Positions 35,333 to 48,942 of a stretch of 64,000 nt of DNA are shown in pieces. The stretch lies in assembly GCA_933228895.1 (NCBI GenBank), contig OW121855.1:31572698-31636697 (forward strand), given 5' to 3'. Origin of the DNA: Platycnemis pennipes. Lineage: Eukaryota > Arthropoda > Insecta > Odonata > Platycnemididae. A program made the translations under genes and the position numbers. The notes beneath the pieces were generated by a model. The model made no database searches and was not told the DNA's origin. It worked only from the letters and a program-made list of their open reading frames with translations. Each line of letters begins with the position of its first letter. Positions within the stretch are counted from its first letter, which is position 1.

Positions 35333-35904
35333 GAAAAGGTGAAACAGTTCTGTTACCTCGGAAGCCGAGTAACCAACGATGGACGAAGCAAGAAAGAAAT
35401 AGTAGAATAGCCCAGGCAAAGAGGGCATTCTATCAAAAGAAGAATCTACTTACAGCTGGAAATACAAACGTAGAAGTAAGGAAACAGTTTATCAGAACAT
35501 ACATCTGTAGCATGTTTCTTGACGGCAGTGAGGCATGGACGATGAGAGCAGCGGAGAAGAAAAGAGTGGAAGCATTCGAAATGTGGTGCTACAGAAGAAT
35601 GCTGAAGATTAAATGGATCGACCGAGTAACAAATGAAGAAGTCTTAAGAAGAGTGGGAGAACGGAGAAGTCTGCTGCAAACTGTAAAAAGAAGAAGGGAC
35701 AACTTAATCGGCCATATCTTGAGACATGATGGCCTCATGAAGACTATCGTCGAGGGAAAAGTGAACGGGAATATTGGAAAAGGCAGGCCTCGTATGTGAT
35801 ACATGGAACAGGTTGTGAAGGATGTAAAAGAGAAGAATTACGTCGCAATGAAAAGGTTGGCCGATAGAAGAATCGAGTAGAAAGCTGCGTCAAACCAATC
35901 CTAG
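35333..35904 (+). pseudogene. LINE (non-LTR retrotransposon) ORF2, C-terminal fragment
   Basis: The reading starts KVKQFCYLGSRVTNDGRSKK, a typical 'F-Y-L-G-S-x-(I/V)-T-x-D-G' block after the reverse transcriptase palm. It continues as AQAKRAFYQKKNLLTAG, TNVEVRKQFIRTYICS, then GSEAWTMRAAEKKRVEAFEM and WCYRRMLKIKWIDRVTNEEV, and ends DRRIE(stop)KAASNQS. This is the conserved tail of arthropod endonuclease/reverse-transcriptase LINEs. The frame shifts between about 35,400 and 35,415, and in-frame stops lie after GKGRPRM (near 35,798) and after DRRIE. The 5' part (endonuclease and RT) is missing, as in typical 5'-truncated insertions. The 3' end is followed by a GATGATGACGAT tail. It probably belongs to the same LINE type as 55,910-56,227. 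Confidence 0.85.
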
Positions 35905-37512
35905 GGTTCTTGACCACGATGATGACGATTATATTTCTTCTTTCTAACTTGTGTGTAATACCACACTTAACCCCTCAGTGACTTTCTTCTACCGTGCCAT
36001 ACACTACTGAGTAGTTATTGCCTCAGAGGTCTCCATTTCCTTCCATCCTACTTTGCACCTACCATATGCATCAATGACATATTCTTCAATTCTAGTGGTC
36101 TTATGAAAAAGACAATTCTGTCATGAGCCCAATGCAGAAAATATCCTTAAACTTAGTTTTCCAAAAGTAGTAGGGGCCTTGTTTGATGATATTTTTATCT
36201 TTATGTGTTTAAAGGTTGGACAGGATTTACATCCTATATAGGGTAGGCTGTTACATTGTTTCATTATTATCAACAATCATTACTTCTTTACATGACGGTT
36301 TTACGTAGCTCTCCATTCAGATCTTCTATCACACAAGCTCTTCACACTTGCATGCGTCTTGTTTGACATGTTTCCCTGCATGATGAATACATTTCATTGG
36401 AGAATATTTACCATTATTCCAGATGCCTTTACCCCTACGACAGTCTTCATCAGACCACCATGTCCCAGCAGCTATTTTGCTTAGATAACATAATTAATTC
36501 TACTAGTTCAAGGGTTACATCCCGATCATAGTGGAACTATGAAACTGAATTAATGGGAAAACAACATTCCTACAAGTAGCCTATAATTCGGAGTAACAAG
36601 CAAGAAAACTGTGGTTATTACGCTCTGATTTCATTTCATGAGAAAAACCTTACTCTTGTTAGTTTACGCAATTTTAACTCAAGCCTTCTTTTGTAATGAT
36701 ACCCTAAATAAATTTTCTTTTCTTTGCTCGCAGGCGTAACTTTTCTGAAGTTCAACGTGCCTAAAATTCACAAATGTAAGACCAGTTTCTTCCACACATG
36801 TTAAGACCCTAGTGTACCAAAAAAATGAAAATCCGTTAACTTGATGCGATTGGGAAAAAACTACCAAGGCACACATGCAATGCGGCGTTTTACAGCGGAA
36901 TAAACGCGGGTAATTACTTAAGAACTACAATATAAAAATGGGACCTTACGGCACTCTTCGGAAAAGTACAAGTTAACTTATTAGGAGCGTGATAAGATTT
37001 ATTTTTAAGAAAAAATGATTGAATTTGAAAACTAGGTCCAACAAATATCATATGTACTCTATAATACAAATATCTATGCCAAGGTTGAAAAAGTCCCATC
37101 TCTCTAAGCGCACAGTGGAGGGTTGGAGTGATTTTTACCGCGTGATATTGCACCAGGAGAAGAAAGCCAAAGGCTCGACGCTCAGGAAGACATAGGGATT
37201 AACCTGCACAAGAATGTAAGCTTGGCTAATGACAACCTATTTCGAAATCATTCACCCTCATTTGACCTCACCTTGCTCACGAAATTTCCGCTCCTTCATC
37301 CTCGGTTAGATCTCCAACCTCCACCCACCAGACGTAAGCCATCCGTATGAATACTGAGCCACTGGAATGTATTTATATTTGTATCTTATGATGCTGCAGA
37401 GGCTGAAACTAATTGTACCATTAAATAACGTGTGTGAAAGGAACTAAGTGTGTTCATTGCGATTTATAAACTTCCCCTTGCATTTAAGTGTTTTTCGGAA
37501 CTCATAATAGGA
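35905..37512. other. No gene seen
   Basis: AT-rich sequence after the LINE 3' end. No protein or repeat was recognised. Confidence 0.45.
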
Positions 37513-37548
37513 AAACCACTCCAGATTTTTCAAAATCTGGAGTGGTTT
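37513..37548. repeat. Perfect 17-bp inverted repeat with 2-base spacer
   Basis: AAACCACTCCAGATTTT and its exact reverse complement are separated only by TC. This near-perfect 36-base palindrome would extrude as a cruciform or form a tight hairpin in RNA. The loop is too short and the stem too short for a usual pre-miRNA. Confidence 0.9.
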
Positions 37549-39030
37549 ATCATCGAATGGGTGCCGTGAAATACACGTCACCCCTTTGTTCTCTCGTCCA
37601 TATTATTAGCCCATCTATGAGATTCTGCTCTAGCCCTCATCTGCCATATCCTTCCGTACTCGCCTCTTGCAGGCGCTAGCGCAGAATCATATTCCCTCCC
37701 TCCCTCATCTAGAAAACATACAATCATTACTTGATACCCCATCTAAAAGAATGGGGGTAACTAACGCGGCTAAAAAGCTAGGATGCTGCTCCTCAGGAAA
37801 ATGGGAATGTGAAGAATGGGAAATGTCTTAGTTGAAACACATATTGTAGTCACAAAACTAATTGATGGTATTTGGCAGGGATATAACCGTAATATAGGGA
37901 TTTAGGGATATAACCCTGTTAAAAGAACAACAGCAAAGCGGTAGGAAACAAATATATGACATTAGGTTGATTAACAATTATGCTCACCAATGCTCAACGA
38001 ATATTATTAGTGTGTTTTTCTTCCAATGTATTTTTCGGGACGCATTCACCATTGTTAAAATGCCTCGGGTTAAGGAACCGATTTTACGACTGATGCAGTA
38101 CTCTTCCCACGATCCCTATCTTTTATATTATGTACTTCAACTCGTTATAACTACTGGCTTCCAGTAGACTAAAATTTACCATCCCCCTACTCTTTCTCCC
38201 TCGCCAACCGAACATACTCTCCTTTTGTCATGCCCTTCTAAACATCCTCACTCCCTGTTTTCTGTTATATCCAGTAACCTTCCCATATATTTCTCAATCA
38301 TCATCCATTTCCATCCTATCATGCCTAGCACGCCTTCGCTCGTCTCCTTTTCCAACCACCCCACTGTCTTCATTCTTCTTCATATCCACATCTGAAGAGC
38401 CCCAAGTACACATTTATCTTCTTTCCTCAAATCCCATGTTTAAAAACCAAGCAACGCACCAAAAAACGCAATATATATAAATTTTTTACCTTCTTCACGT
38501 CCCCGTCATATGCTTTCTTCTACGAGTAAACGCCTATTTGTCGTAAGACTTTCCAGTAAGTATGTAGAAATAACATCGTTTTACGCTTCAACAACAGTCC
38601 TCTTTAACGCTTTTCTTCTAAAACTATTTTCTACAAGGACAAACCGGCCGATTAAGTTTTAAAATCGTCTTTGGGTCAAAAGAGTGATCACTGGCGCTCA
38701 TTCCTAATCAACTGAAGGTGAAGGGATAGCTAGAAATCGAGGAAACATTCGGTGCGATTTTGGAAACTTACGTAGGTATTATGCTGAAACCAATTTGCAG
38801 TTTCCATCTTATTTACTCAACTTTCATGGTAATAACACCTTAGTTTCATTCATACTCACTAAGAGTCGTGCAAATTAATCCCGAACAAATATGCATGCAC
38901 AAAATATTTCAAGTTAAATCAGAGGTTTAAAAACAAATATCCGTCAGCCATAAACTTATAATTAGCTATCGATTCAGCTAGACCTCGAACATTTACGCAA
39001 CGATAAAAAAGCATGAAAAGAAACTGCAGT
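37549..39030. other. No gene seen
   Basis: Pyrimidine-leaning non-coding sequence around 38,170-38,400. Open frames are short and unrecognised. Confidence 0.45.
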
Positions 39031-39600
39031 CATGTTAACTACTTCGGACTGCAAAATCTCGTACAGTTTGGAACGCAAGGGAACATTATGATGAGGTAGA
39101 AAATTGCTTCATCAGAGGAGAAGTAGAAAGAGGCCGAGTCCCATGGGGAAGGGAAATAATGTTGGTCCCAAGCGAAATGTTTTCGGGGAGAGGGTGACGA
39201 ACTCTTTCTCAGGCGATCATAAAAGGTGGATGGAGCACTTGAGGTTGGCAGTGGGGGGTGGGGGGGAGGGAGGGAGAAATACCGTGACTCAAGGGAGGGT
39301 TTTTGCACTGGGGAGTGCGAGATGAAGGCAAAAGGATGAGAGGGAGGTGTGGTCCTTCGGTGCTAGGAGTGAGAGCAATGGAGGAAGCACATAATAAGTT
39401 ATTGCCGATAAATTAAGACTCGGATGACGCGCTCATATTTTGATTTCCCTGCTTTATTTTGCGACGGGGGTTGAGGGTGCAGGCGCGCGCCCTTGTTCGC
39501 GAGGGGTTATTATTTTTCGCGTGATTTATGACTCTCTGCATGCACGCCGCGAGGGGGCTCGTATGGGAATAAGCGGATAAATTAGCCCTCGGGTCGATTT
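39031..39600. other. GC-rich stretch with a strong G-quadruplex motif
   Basis: At 39,253-39,274 the plus strand reads six G, T, seven G, A, GGG, A, GGG, which satisfies the four-run G-quadruplex pattern with single-base loops. Further right, 39,460-39,560 is CpG-rich (GCAGGCGCGCGCCC). Open frames on both strands are unrecognised. It may be regulatory. Confidence 0.5.
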
Positions 39601-41340
39601 ATGGAGAAAGGCGGACATTCCAGACTTTTTGGAAGAGTTCTTTCGAGTCCACTTGAAAAAAGGCTTACCCTTTTTTTTCATTCAAGGGACCCATGGTATT
39701 ATTTTTGTCTGAAACTCATGCGCTTCCCGTGGAACATGAGCCACCTACTGTTTCCATTCCACAATAGGTCCACTTTTGGACCAGACGGGGCAGGGGTTTT
39801 TAAGGTCGGGTTTTTTAGGTCAATCGAGACATGCTTTTGCTCACATGCATGAAATTGAGCCCGACTCAGGGCCAACAGAGTAGATTCTGCTTGAAGGCAC
39901 TCAAAAATTCAAATTTTACCTTTTCAAATGCTATTTTTTACGCGGCTGCAAATTTTTACGCTTAAGTTAACATCTGAGTTCCCTCTCTAAAATCAAGATT
40001 TTCATTGATGGAATGTGAGATACCATTTATTACGGCATTTAATTTTCCATTCGAGTGGTATTCTTGGAAACTTGAGATATTTGAAGAAAAAAAACAAATA
40101 TATATGTGAGACAAGATTTGTACCATTTATTTAGCTACTTCTGAATGTTTCACTTAACTTGTGTCCTCGATAATTTAGAAGTCTCACACGATGGATGGAT
40201 GAATGAGATGTCACTTATTCATTTTCATATTTGTCAATAAATATGTCAATAAATTGTCATGACTAAAACTTTACCTACCCAACAAATACTCCTTAAAAAT
40301 ACTACAAGTCAACAATCATTAACATGTGCCACGTTGAAAGAGTAGTCAATACAAGTGAGGCATTTATAAGTATGTACAAAAGAAAACTTAAGTTCCCTTT
40401 AAAAACACATGCAGAAGTACAAATCGCTATTTTCTCACAAAGATATATCTTGGTGAATGTTTTCCAAAAATCGGTAGAATATCTTCTTCCTAAAATTGGT
40501 TTATTTATGAACGAATTTGCAGTATACAGGGCACGGAAAAGGCTTGCAAGATTATTTATTTGAATTATATTATCAATGTGGAACGAGCTCACAAGAATGA
40601 TGACAAGTGCACTGAATAGCTCAAGAGACTATTCTATTTTTTCTTACCTAATACGCGTTAAACGATCCGTTATTTCCGAAACGTCCCCATTTATCCTAGC
40701 TTAATTGAAGCTCCTCCGTCCGCAGTGAACTTAATGGGAACTTTGTCACAAGATTTGTTGGGCATTTACAAACGTTTAACGGATTTTTTAGTCCACGTCC
40801 GGATAGGCTGGGATGTGAAAAATGTATCTCACTCTTTCCTCTCTTCCAGGTATGCGAGGGACAAGCCACTTGGCATTGAATGATGGGGAAACTGAACAGG
40901 ATGAGTTGCAGGAATCTGGGGAAAAGCATTTCCGGGTTTAACGTGGAAATCCTGAGTTGGCATGGTCCGTGAGCGAGGCAGTTTCCCCGTAATCTCGGGA
41001 ACGCTGTTTACGTCGGAGACGATATCGAATGGAGGCAAGGCATCAGTCACAGGCTTCATTTTACTTATCATCACGATCTTTGTTTCAGAAAAGGTGTGGC
41101 AGTGGATTGTTGGCAGTTTATTCCACCCAAAAAGCCAGGATCAAGAGAGCTTAGACATTTAAAAAGCCGTCAATTAATGGGAACTGGCATGAACTAAAGA
41201 TAAACTTGTGTACTCAACTTGTCATGTAATCCATGAGCCTCAGTTTAATGATTTATTTCTACAATGGGCCAATAAAAAATGGATTGCACTATTGATATTT
41301 TTGAAGGAGATCAATATCTCAGCTATTTTAGCATAGGATT
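39601..41340. other. No gene seen
   Basis: Open frames up to 96 codons on both strands give no recognisable protein. Confidence 0.4.
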
Positions 41341-41595
41341 GTAGGGATTTTTGGAAGAGCTAGGAAATTTTGGATGGGCGACAGAGGTGGAGGGAACCTG
41401 GCACCAGCAAAAGCTTGTCCTCTAATACAGGCGCAATGAGGTCCACGATTTTACGTCCCATCCGATGGTTGTAGCTCTGAACTTGAAGAGCTTTCCAGAA
41501 GACGCAGGGCAGGAATCACTAAATTGCTGAAAAATCTGTCCCTCCCGGGATTCGAACGGGAGCCGTTAATCTAGCGACCACACCCAACTAATCCC
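41341..41595 (-). mobile_element. tRNA-headed SINE, good copy
   Basis: On the minus strand the head has GGGATTAGTTGGGTGTGG, TCGCTAGATTAACGG and the clear B box CGTTCGAATCCCGG. The body follows (TTTTTCAGCAATTTAG, AGCTCTTCAAGTTCAGAGCT, CCATCGGATGGGACGTAAAA, TCATTGCGCCTG) and then the tail (GGTTCCCTCCACCTCTGTCG, CCCATCCAAAATTTCC). Confidence 0.7.
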
Positions 41596-44100
41596 ATTAT
41601 ATATTGAATGAAGAGCCATTGGTTTATACGGACTAGCTGGTTATGAGGGAATGTAAGAGACCAGTTTATTTTGCACTTTTAAAGGAAGTTGGGTGCTCGG
41701 GCTCGAGTAGGATTTTTAGAAGGAAGGGCTGGAGATTCAACACTCCATTAAGGACCAGTGTTTCACTAAAAATATCATCCCTACCTTGAGCTCTATCCCC
41801 ACTCCTCGGGGTGGAAAGTCAGGAATTAAGTCACCACCGCTAATTATACCACCTCGAGAAGTGTTAGCTGGAACTATAACTTTTTGGTAACTTATGGCGT
41901 AGTCTAAAAGCAATAGTACCATAACTAAGCATAACGGATTCCAGCTTTTTAAGATGTCACTTCCTTAAACTACTAGATACAAAGTATATTCAAATAACAT
42001 ATATAATTGCAATATAATTGAGTCACATTTAGCTTCGTATACCTTATTTCAATAATAGAAGTTATCAGCAGAGCGTATGAGTCGACACCTATAATAATAT
42101 TAATCTTTAAGGATACGTGGCATAAAGTAGAACATTTTCTTCCTCCGTTGCTTTAATGTGAAGTCACTGTATTTATTCACATGTTAGGGAAACTAAAATT
42201 ATAAATAATCATCACCCGCACACTCCCACTCTTCCCATCAATAATATCCTCTATAGAGCATTTTTCTGCGTTAGCAATTCAAGCCATCATTTAGAAGATC
42301 AAAGTTATAGAAGAAGATATTTTCAAATTTAAAAAAATCACGTACACAGTGACGACAAAATCCACAATTGTCTACATATTTTATTTCATCAATTATAGCA
42401 TTTCATGACAAAAGTAATTTGTTAAAATCACCGTAACGACTCAGTGCGAAAGGGAAAACACAACTCAAGGGTCACTAATACACACGTCAAACGTGTTGAC
42501 TCCAATCTGACAATTTGCCAAGGCAATGAGCAAGGGAAAGAGAGAAATTATGGGGTTAGATTTCCATAATTACTGGGGAGATATCATTAATACTGAGAAT
42601 GGGGCATAAATTAAGGGATTGGAATGTAAGAGAATTGCCGCCCCGAAGCGTTTCATTATTCAGGCACGGTTCTTGGACGCGTGGTTGGGAATCTCTAATG
42701 TAAGGGCTGCGAAGGGCTGACGGACACAGCAAAAGAAGGAGAGGCCGTTGAGGAGCGGTCGGCGATGCCCCCGGGATATGTCGGATGGCACTTTCGATTT
42801 ACGCTAACGCGATCCCGGCCCGACGGCGATTCTGTAAAAGCCTCAAAGGCAAGTTTTGCTCACCGGAAACACTCTATATGCGCGGAGCAATAAATTTCGG
42901 AAAAAAATGTTTTCCTTCACTTGGGCAGTTAAAGTGGAAAGTCATCGTTTCACTTCCCACCGTTCAAGCTTTTTCTCTCCACATAACAGTCCTGAGAGCT
43001 ATGAATACTTGAGACTCATAACTGACTCGGTTGGTATTCATAAACGGCAATATATGTAATGGGGTTGAAATGACGAGGGAAAAATCTCACAAAACAGAAC
43101 TTAAATTGAAGTTACGCGCCATTGAAACTTTAAATATTTTCATTGAATCCAGATGTTTATAGGCAGAGATATAAAGGCGATCATCCAGAGTCTTTCATCG
43201 GACGTTATTGCAAATAAAATCGACGATTCGAATTTGCACGCCATATGTGGATGTGTCTTTAGCCATTAGCTTTCACTGCAGTCCGTGTTATCGCTGATAT
43301 AATCGGTTTTCTCTTACTACCAAGAGCAGTCCAAAAACACATTTAAGTTGCCAAGGGATCCAAATAATCGCTAATCGTGTTCTTAATCAAAAATGTTGCT
43401 CTTGGAAGAATGTTTTCCCTAAAATAAACCCCAAACGGAGTGGCTTTATGATCAGCATACTTAAAAATGCGTTCGTGAATAAATATAGGCATTTTTCCAA
43501 TGCGATACCATACTCACCCCAGATTGTGTAACACACCATAAATGTAATAAAATAATGCACCAATTAACGGCCAAATAAACACAGAGATGTACATAATTAT
43601 TCCGTGCTACCCTATGTTAGATGTCTGTGAAGCAATGCTTTAGAAGTATATCATATGTACGCAATGTACCTCCTTTAATGTATATTGTATGGCTTTACCT
43701 GTGGTGTTGTATTCTAGGGATCTGCAACAGGAACACATAGGCGTATTATAATTTTTGTATATTTCATCCCTGCGGTCCTATATTTTGGATTTCATGGATA
43801 ATGGATAAACCCTCTGATTATGGCAAATGGCATCCCATTTTTAGCACTGGTTCTGCAGGTAGGTACTCATCAGAGAATCAAATATAAGAGGTATTTGTAG
43901 TAAGGCAATGGAGTAAAGAAACTGTGTTTTCCAAACATATAACCTGTTATTCGACTCTTAAGGAATAACTGATTCCTAAGATAAGATATTCTAACCACTG
44001 AGATATCGCACAAAAAAAATTTTTTACACGCTAGGTTTAAGGAAAATCTTTCTCCAGCACATATTATAATCTTGATTAATGTAAAGCTTAAAATGAAAGG
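41596..44100. other. No gene seen; CpG-rich patch near 42,700-42,900
   Basis: Mostly AT-rich. Around 42,700-42,900 there are several CpG and an open frame on the plus strand whose product is not recognisable. Confidence 0.4.
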
Positions 44101-47100
44101 AAAAGAGCTTAAAAACAAAGATATAGTTCACATTTCACTGAACTGATGAAATTGCATGTCACCAACGATTTTTTAGAAAGTAATTGCGTTAAAAAGTAGA
44201 TTGAATTCTATTGATAACAATGCTATTGGAGACCTTTTTCTCGGAAAATAAAATTAAATAAGCATGAAAATTCGCATTTTAGTTGAAACCGAAATGTAAA
44301 TGACATATTAGCAAAATAATTTTGTCTTTACTTTCTAATGCTCTATTCTTTTCAAAAAATAATTTTTATCTTTACTATTCTTAGAGACTTTAATTTCCAT
44401 TTAAGTACGGTAAAAAGTGTAAATGGTGAATGGTGAGGTAAAATATTTATTTTGCAAATATGGAAAATCAAAAAATTAAGCGACACATTGAAAACACACG
44501 AAGACAAAAAATATGCCGCGCGTAAAACGGTAAGTACCTACCGTAAGTCCAAGCTATGAATCCATCTCACTCTAACAAGTATACGCAAGAAGGAAAAACA
44601 TTGATAAAGCTAACTATTAAGAAAAAGATAATCAGTGTGCCTTTCCATACTACACCTCTGAACATGTAAAAAAATGATAGTATTTCTTTATTAGGTTTAA
44701 ATGGAATTGTTAATGTATGCCCCCGATTTCAGTCCGAATGATTCACCGTTATTTTATACAGATGTAGCTATTAAAACGTTCGTCACTTTCAAATGTACTC
44801 TTACCTCGGAATTTTTTCTGTGTTAAGCACAGAGTCCTGCAATACTGAATACGAAAAGGGGTTCAAACAAGATTAATAGTAAGATACATATTACTAATTA
44901 ACAACATAACAGCAGCTTTTCAAAGTTGTTTTCGGGTAGTTATATCAGGGTTACATGAAAGGAATAACAATAATGAATTTAGGGCGAAATATGCAATAAG
45001 AGTTCAGATGATAACTCACATTCAAGGAGAAGAATTTAAAAAATAACCCCTAAAGGTAATCGCAAAAGAATATTGTGGGTATGCTGAACGGTGATTGTTA
45101 TTGGGAGTTCTCATAAAATGAGGCTCAGAAAAAAGAACTAAAGGAGTTTATAGGCTACATGAGATTTCGTTATCATATAATGTTTATTGTTTTGGAGGAC
45201 TACAGTTGGGTGGAGGGAAAATTGAATGAGGAGATCAGGAGAAGATTGAGGGAATAAATGGGGTAAGTAGTAATAAGTGAAGGTGCTTAGAGGAATGTGG
45301 AGGAGGGAAGAATGTTGGGTATACGGGGCAGAGAGAGGAGAAGAACGGGTATTTTAGATAGTGATGAAAGTTAGGCTAGACGTGGAACTACAGAATGAAA
45401 TCATTTGGATAATAGGTCACCTAAGAAGAATTTTTGCCCATCGAACCCTAGCCTATATTATCCAGTAGATTACCAACGATAACGAGGTAATATGATGACA
45501 TGTAGGATAAAGAAGTGAATAAAAGTATGTACCGTAGGAGTGTGGTCATGAACTGATATTAGGAATTCGTGAATGTTGAATCAAATAATTATAAGTTCAA
45601 GTTATGTTTATTTGGGTGAATTTACTCTGGCATACCGACCTAGGAAGGCAAACCAGAATCCTTCTGCTCCACTAAAACGGGACAATGAGTGAAACGAAAT
45701 TGATTTCTCCTCACGCATAAAAGTTATTCTGACAGATAACCATAATTGAAAGCTTTTGAAAGAAAAATTCCTTCTTTCTAAGGGTGTTTTATTGCATTAG
45801 TGAAAGACGTCAATTTTGCGATCAAAAGTGACGCAATAATTACGGCGTGCAAGCAAAATTGAGTTCGTAAGAGAGAGAGGAGGGTCTCAGAACCAGTATT
45901 ACCTAGAACGAGAGACATTAATGTCTTTTCTCTGCCGCGCGAATATACGCAATTTTGGAAAATGTGGCGTAATATTGGGAAAATGGGTCGAAGTAGCTTG
46001 AAAAATGAAAAAGTGAGAGTGTGGCGCTACGTCCCTCCACTCCCCATGCACCTATTCCAGGTTTTCGTTCTTTCTACAACGTAGTTAAAAGATATCACCT
46101 CAATCTGGGAAAAAAGCCACTTTATGGACCCACTTACTCGCAAGAGAGGAAAATAGAGATTCGGAGAGAAGGAACCGATTATATCATCCAGTGCGGTTCT
46201 ATGTATGTGAACCAAGGAAGGTATTTTCAAGAATCTCATCAATTCCATTTCCTCCCAAATTTTAAGAACCCACCCTTTCAGTTAGAAACCTAACTATCGT
46301 GAATCGTCGGGAAGAGAAACAAGATTTATTAAGTAGTGAAAGGCATTTTGAAAAAGGATGGGAGGAAAATTACTAAGAACAGCACAAAAAAATTTCCTCA
46401 AAGACCTTATTGGAAGCGTCGACATTGACTTAAACAGGTGTGGACCAGCGGAATGGATCAAAAGGTCATGTTAGGCCGAAGTGGAAATGGCAGATTGGAA
46501 AAAAGTGCCTTGCTCACGAAATAAAACTTGCACACGGCAAATATGACAACTACAAGCAATGTTAAATAAAAATTCCTACAAATATTTATCGAATTTCAGC
46601 GTCATCGAGACTTTGAATTTAATATCTTTTTTGCCCACGTCGCTATGCAGACCTATTAACTTTTGAAAGATTCTTGCTTGTCATTGCAAGTGAAAGAAAA
46701 TGTATGCATGCATCAAGGCATCACTTACAGCCGCAACCGCACTAATTCATTAATTGTCACATTTATTCGGTACATCTTCTCCATTTACCGCCAGTAACTA
46801 ATGAACAGCATAAGAATATATTTGCACAAAATCACATTCTATAGAAACGAAAGTTTGTGACAGCAATTGTTGAAAAATTTATTCTAATATTTTTTTCAAA
46901 GATGTGTAATTAATGCTAGGGGAAGGCCCTAATAAACTAATCCAAATTACCCCTTCCATAAATGTGTACTTTCGCACTACTTCAACCAATAGTTATAATC
47001 TAGAATTGAGGCAATATACTGCAACAGAGAAGAATTTCCACGGAGAATAAAAGTATTCTTCTTGTCTAGGTTTCGAGAATAGAACTTCTGCATTCGCGCT

Positions 47101-48040
47101 AGGTATTATAGCTCTTAAATGCAAATTTAAGTGTTTTTTTGTTGATTAAAAAGGGTACAACTGGCAGCTACTAGATATAACTGCAGAATCATGTTATAAT
47201 GACAAAATAAAACGAATTCCAAAAAGGATTTCTTTTTCAACAAAAGCGGAAGTATCAATTCATAATTTTCCTAGCTCACATGACAATTAAATAATGGCAT
47301 AATTCTCACGAAACAGGTTAACATATTTACTACTAAGCAGGTAGCTTTCAAGCGACCTACCTAAAATCAGTTGAGTAAAACTACTGATAATAAAAAAGAC
47401 GTATCAGAAATTTATTGAATTAAAATGGCCACTTGTCCCCGGAATGAATTCTGTGCCCAAACGTCATGCTCATAGCTACACTTTATGCATCGGGGTCAGA
47501 CAGGAATTTAAAATAACGAGCAATTTATTTTCCATACGTATGGATAGATACAAATTGACCAACATCAGTATAAGTGGAAACATACTTCATTTCAAGAATA
47601 TTTTATCATTTCACGTTCAATTTCCGTAATCAATACTTGGAATTCTAACGAATGTCTTGAGTTATGCCGTTCGCCGCTCCAGGTTTCGTCCACCTTTGAT
47701 AAATGCGTTGTTTATATGGGAAAAAATCATTTTCAGACACCCGTTCCAGATAGTACAGAAACAACTTTCAAACAGAATTTAATCCTACACTAACTCCTAC
47801 TCATAATCGGGTAGCACTTTTAGTAAAAAATACACATTCTCGAGAGAGGTTCGACGGAAACTTCGACGCGTGGAAATTGATGGAAAGACACGATCACTTA
47901 GACATGATCGAATGTTATTTATTACGCATCGTTAGAGGTGATACGATAGTTTACTCTCCGCGTTGCGACTACTTCCGAGAGTTTAATCTACGACCGTGAC
48001 AAATAAAACTAAGCGGTAAACGCACGCAGTCAGGGACCCC
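44101..48040. other. No gene seen
   Basis: AT-rich sequence. The frame at 46,021-46,293 is open for 90 codons and mirrored on the other strand. No family was recognised and no splice signals support it. Confidence 0.4.
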
Positions 48041-48900
48041 CAGCCGTGAAGTCAAGAGACGCTAACGAGGAATACCAACGCCCGCAGCCCAGGGATGAAA
48101 ACTCGCGTTCCCCTGATTCGAATCCCCTCCTCATTAACCATCTTGCGCTTATGATCGCCGGATCAAAAAGAAAAGCGAAAATATTGAACTTTCCACCGCT
48201 CAACCTTTGAACACCTGATGTTTTCCGCGCGGCGTAATAACAACAACAGATTCCGCGAAAGAGAACGTCTCGGCGGGCGGGCGGACTCTAACCTCCGGCG
48301 GTTGATCGTGTGCTTCGCTCCAAGCCTTCCCTCTGCTGAGGGCGGGAAGGGTGGGTGATTGGTGCCGTAAAAAGGTTGAAACGAGGCCAATCACCTCCTA
48401 CACTACCTCCCTCCCACTCCTCCCCTTCAATGTACTCCGGCCACCTTCCAAACCACCCCTTCTCTTTCTCTCTCGTCCTCCCTCACACACAGAGCGTCTC
48501 AGCCGCTCCCTCGAAGCAAGGGGAAGCGGCTGGAAGCCCGCCGGCCGATGCCCCATCCCTCGCGGCCGAAAGGTCAAACCCCTCCCTCCCCAAGAGACCG
48601 AGAGAGAAGCATTTCGCATCGCCTGGAGCCGTCGGGAGGCGGCGGCGAGGCCGGTGCCCGGTGGATATTTCGAAAGGTATTTTTAGACATGTGGCGCCCT
48701 TCCCCTTGTTCTGCCTCACCCCATCCCTCCATGAAGGGGGTGGGAGAACCTGGAAACCGTTTCTTCAGTGACGGTGACGGGTTATGGGGGTGGAGGGGGG
48801 AGGCTACACTTTCTTGTAAGTCAGGATTAATGAAGTTCACGCTCACAACAAAGGCAAGAACCTATACTCCACATAAACCTAGGCCTCCTCCGCGAAGATA
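48041..48900 (+). promoter_or_regulatory. CpG-rich, promoter-like island
   Basis: This is one of the most GC- and CpG-rich segments of the window. It contains two opposed CCAAT boxes (GTGATTGG at 48,355-48,362 and CCAATCAC at 48,387-48,394) that form a small inverted repeat, a long pyrimidine tract (48,400-48,485), and CGAAAG|GTATTT near 48,677, which could serve as a splice donor. Open frames on both strands up to 138 codons are explained by base composition. The direction of any transcription is a guess. Confidence 0.35.
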
Positions 48901-48942
48901 GCGCAACAGGTGAGATGGGGACATTGCTTCGGTGCTATAACT

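Noticed and set aside
36296..36360. Weak similarity to 50,915-50,980 (TTTTACG-AGCTC-CC pattern)
   Set aside because: The shared words are short and gapped; not enough to claim a common element without an alignment.
37513..37548. Palindrome considered as a microRNA precursor
   Set aside because: Two-base loop and 17-bp stem are far from the usual precursor geometry.
48351..48901. Several overlapping open frames of 70-138 codons on both strands
   Set aside because: Base-composition artefact of the CpG-rich island; products are Pro/Arg/Ser-rich with no domain.
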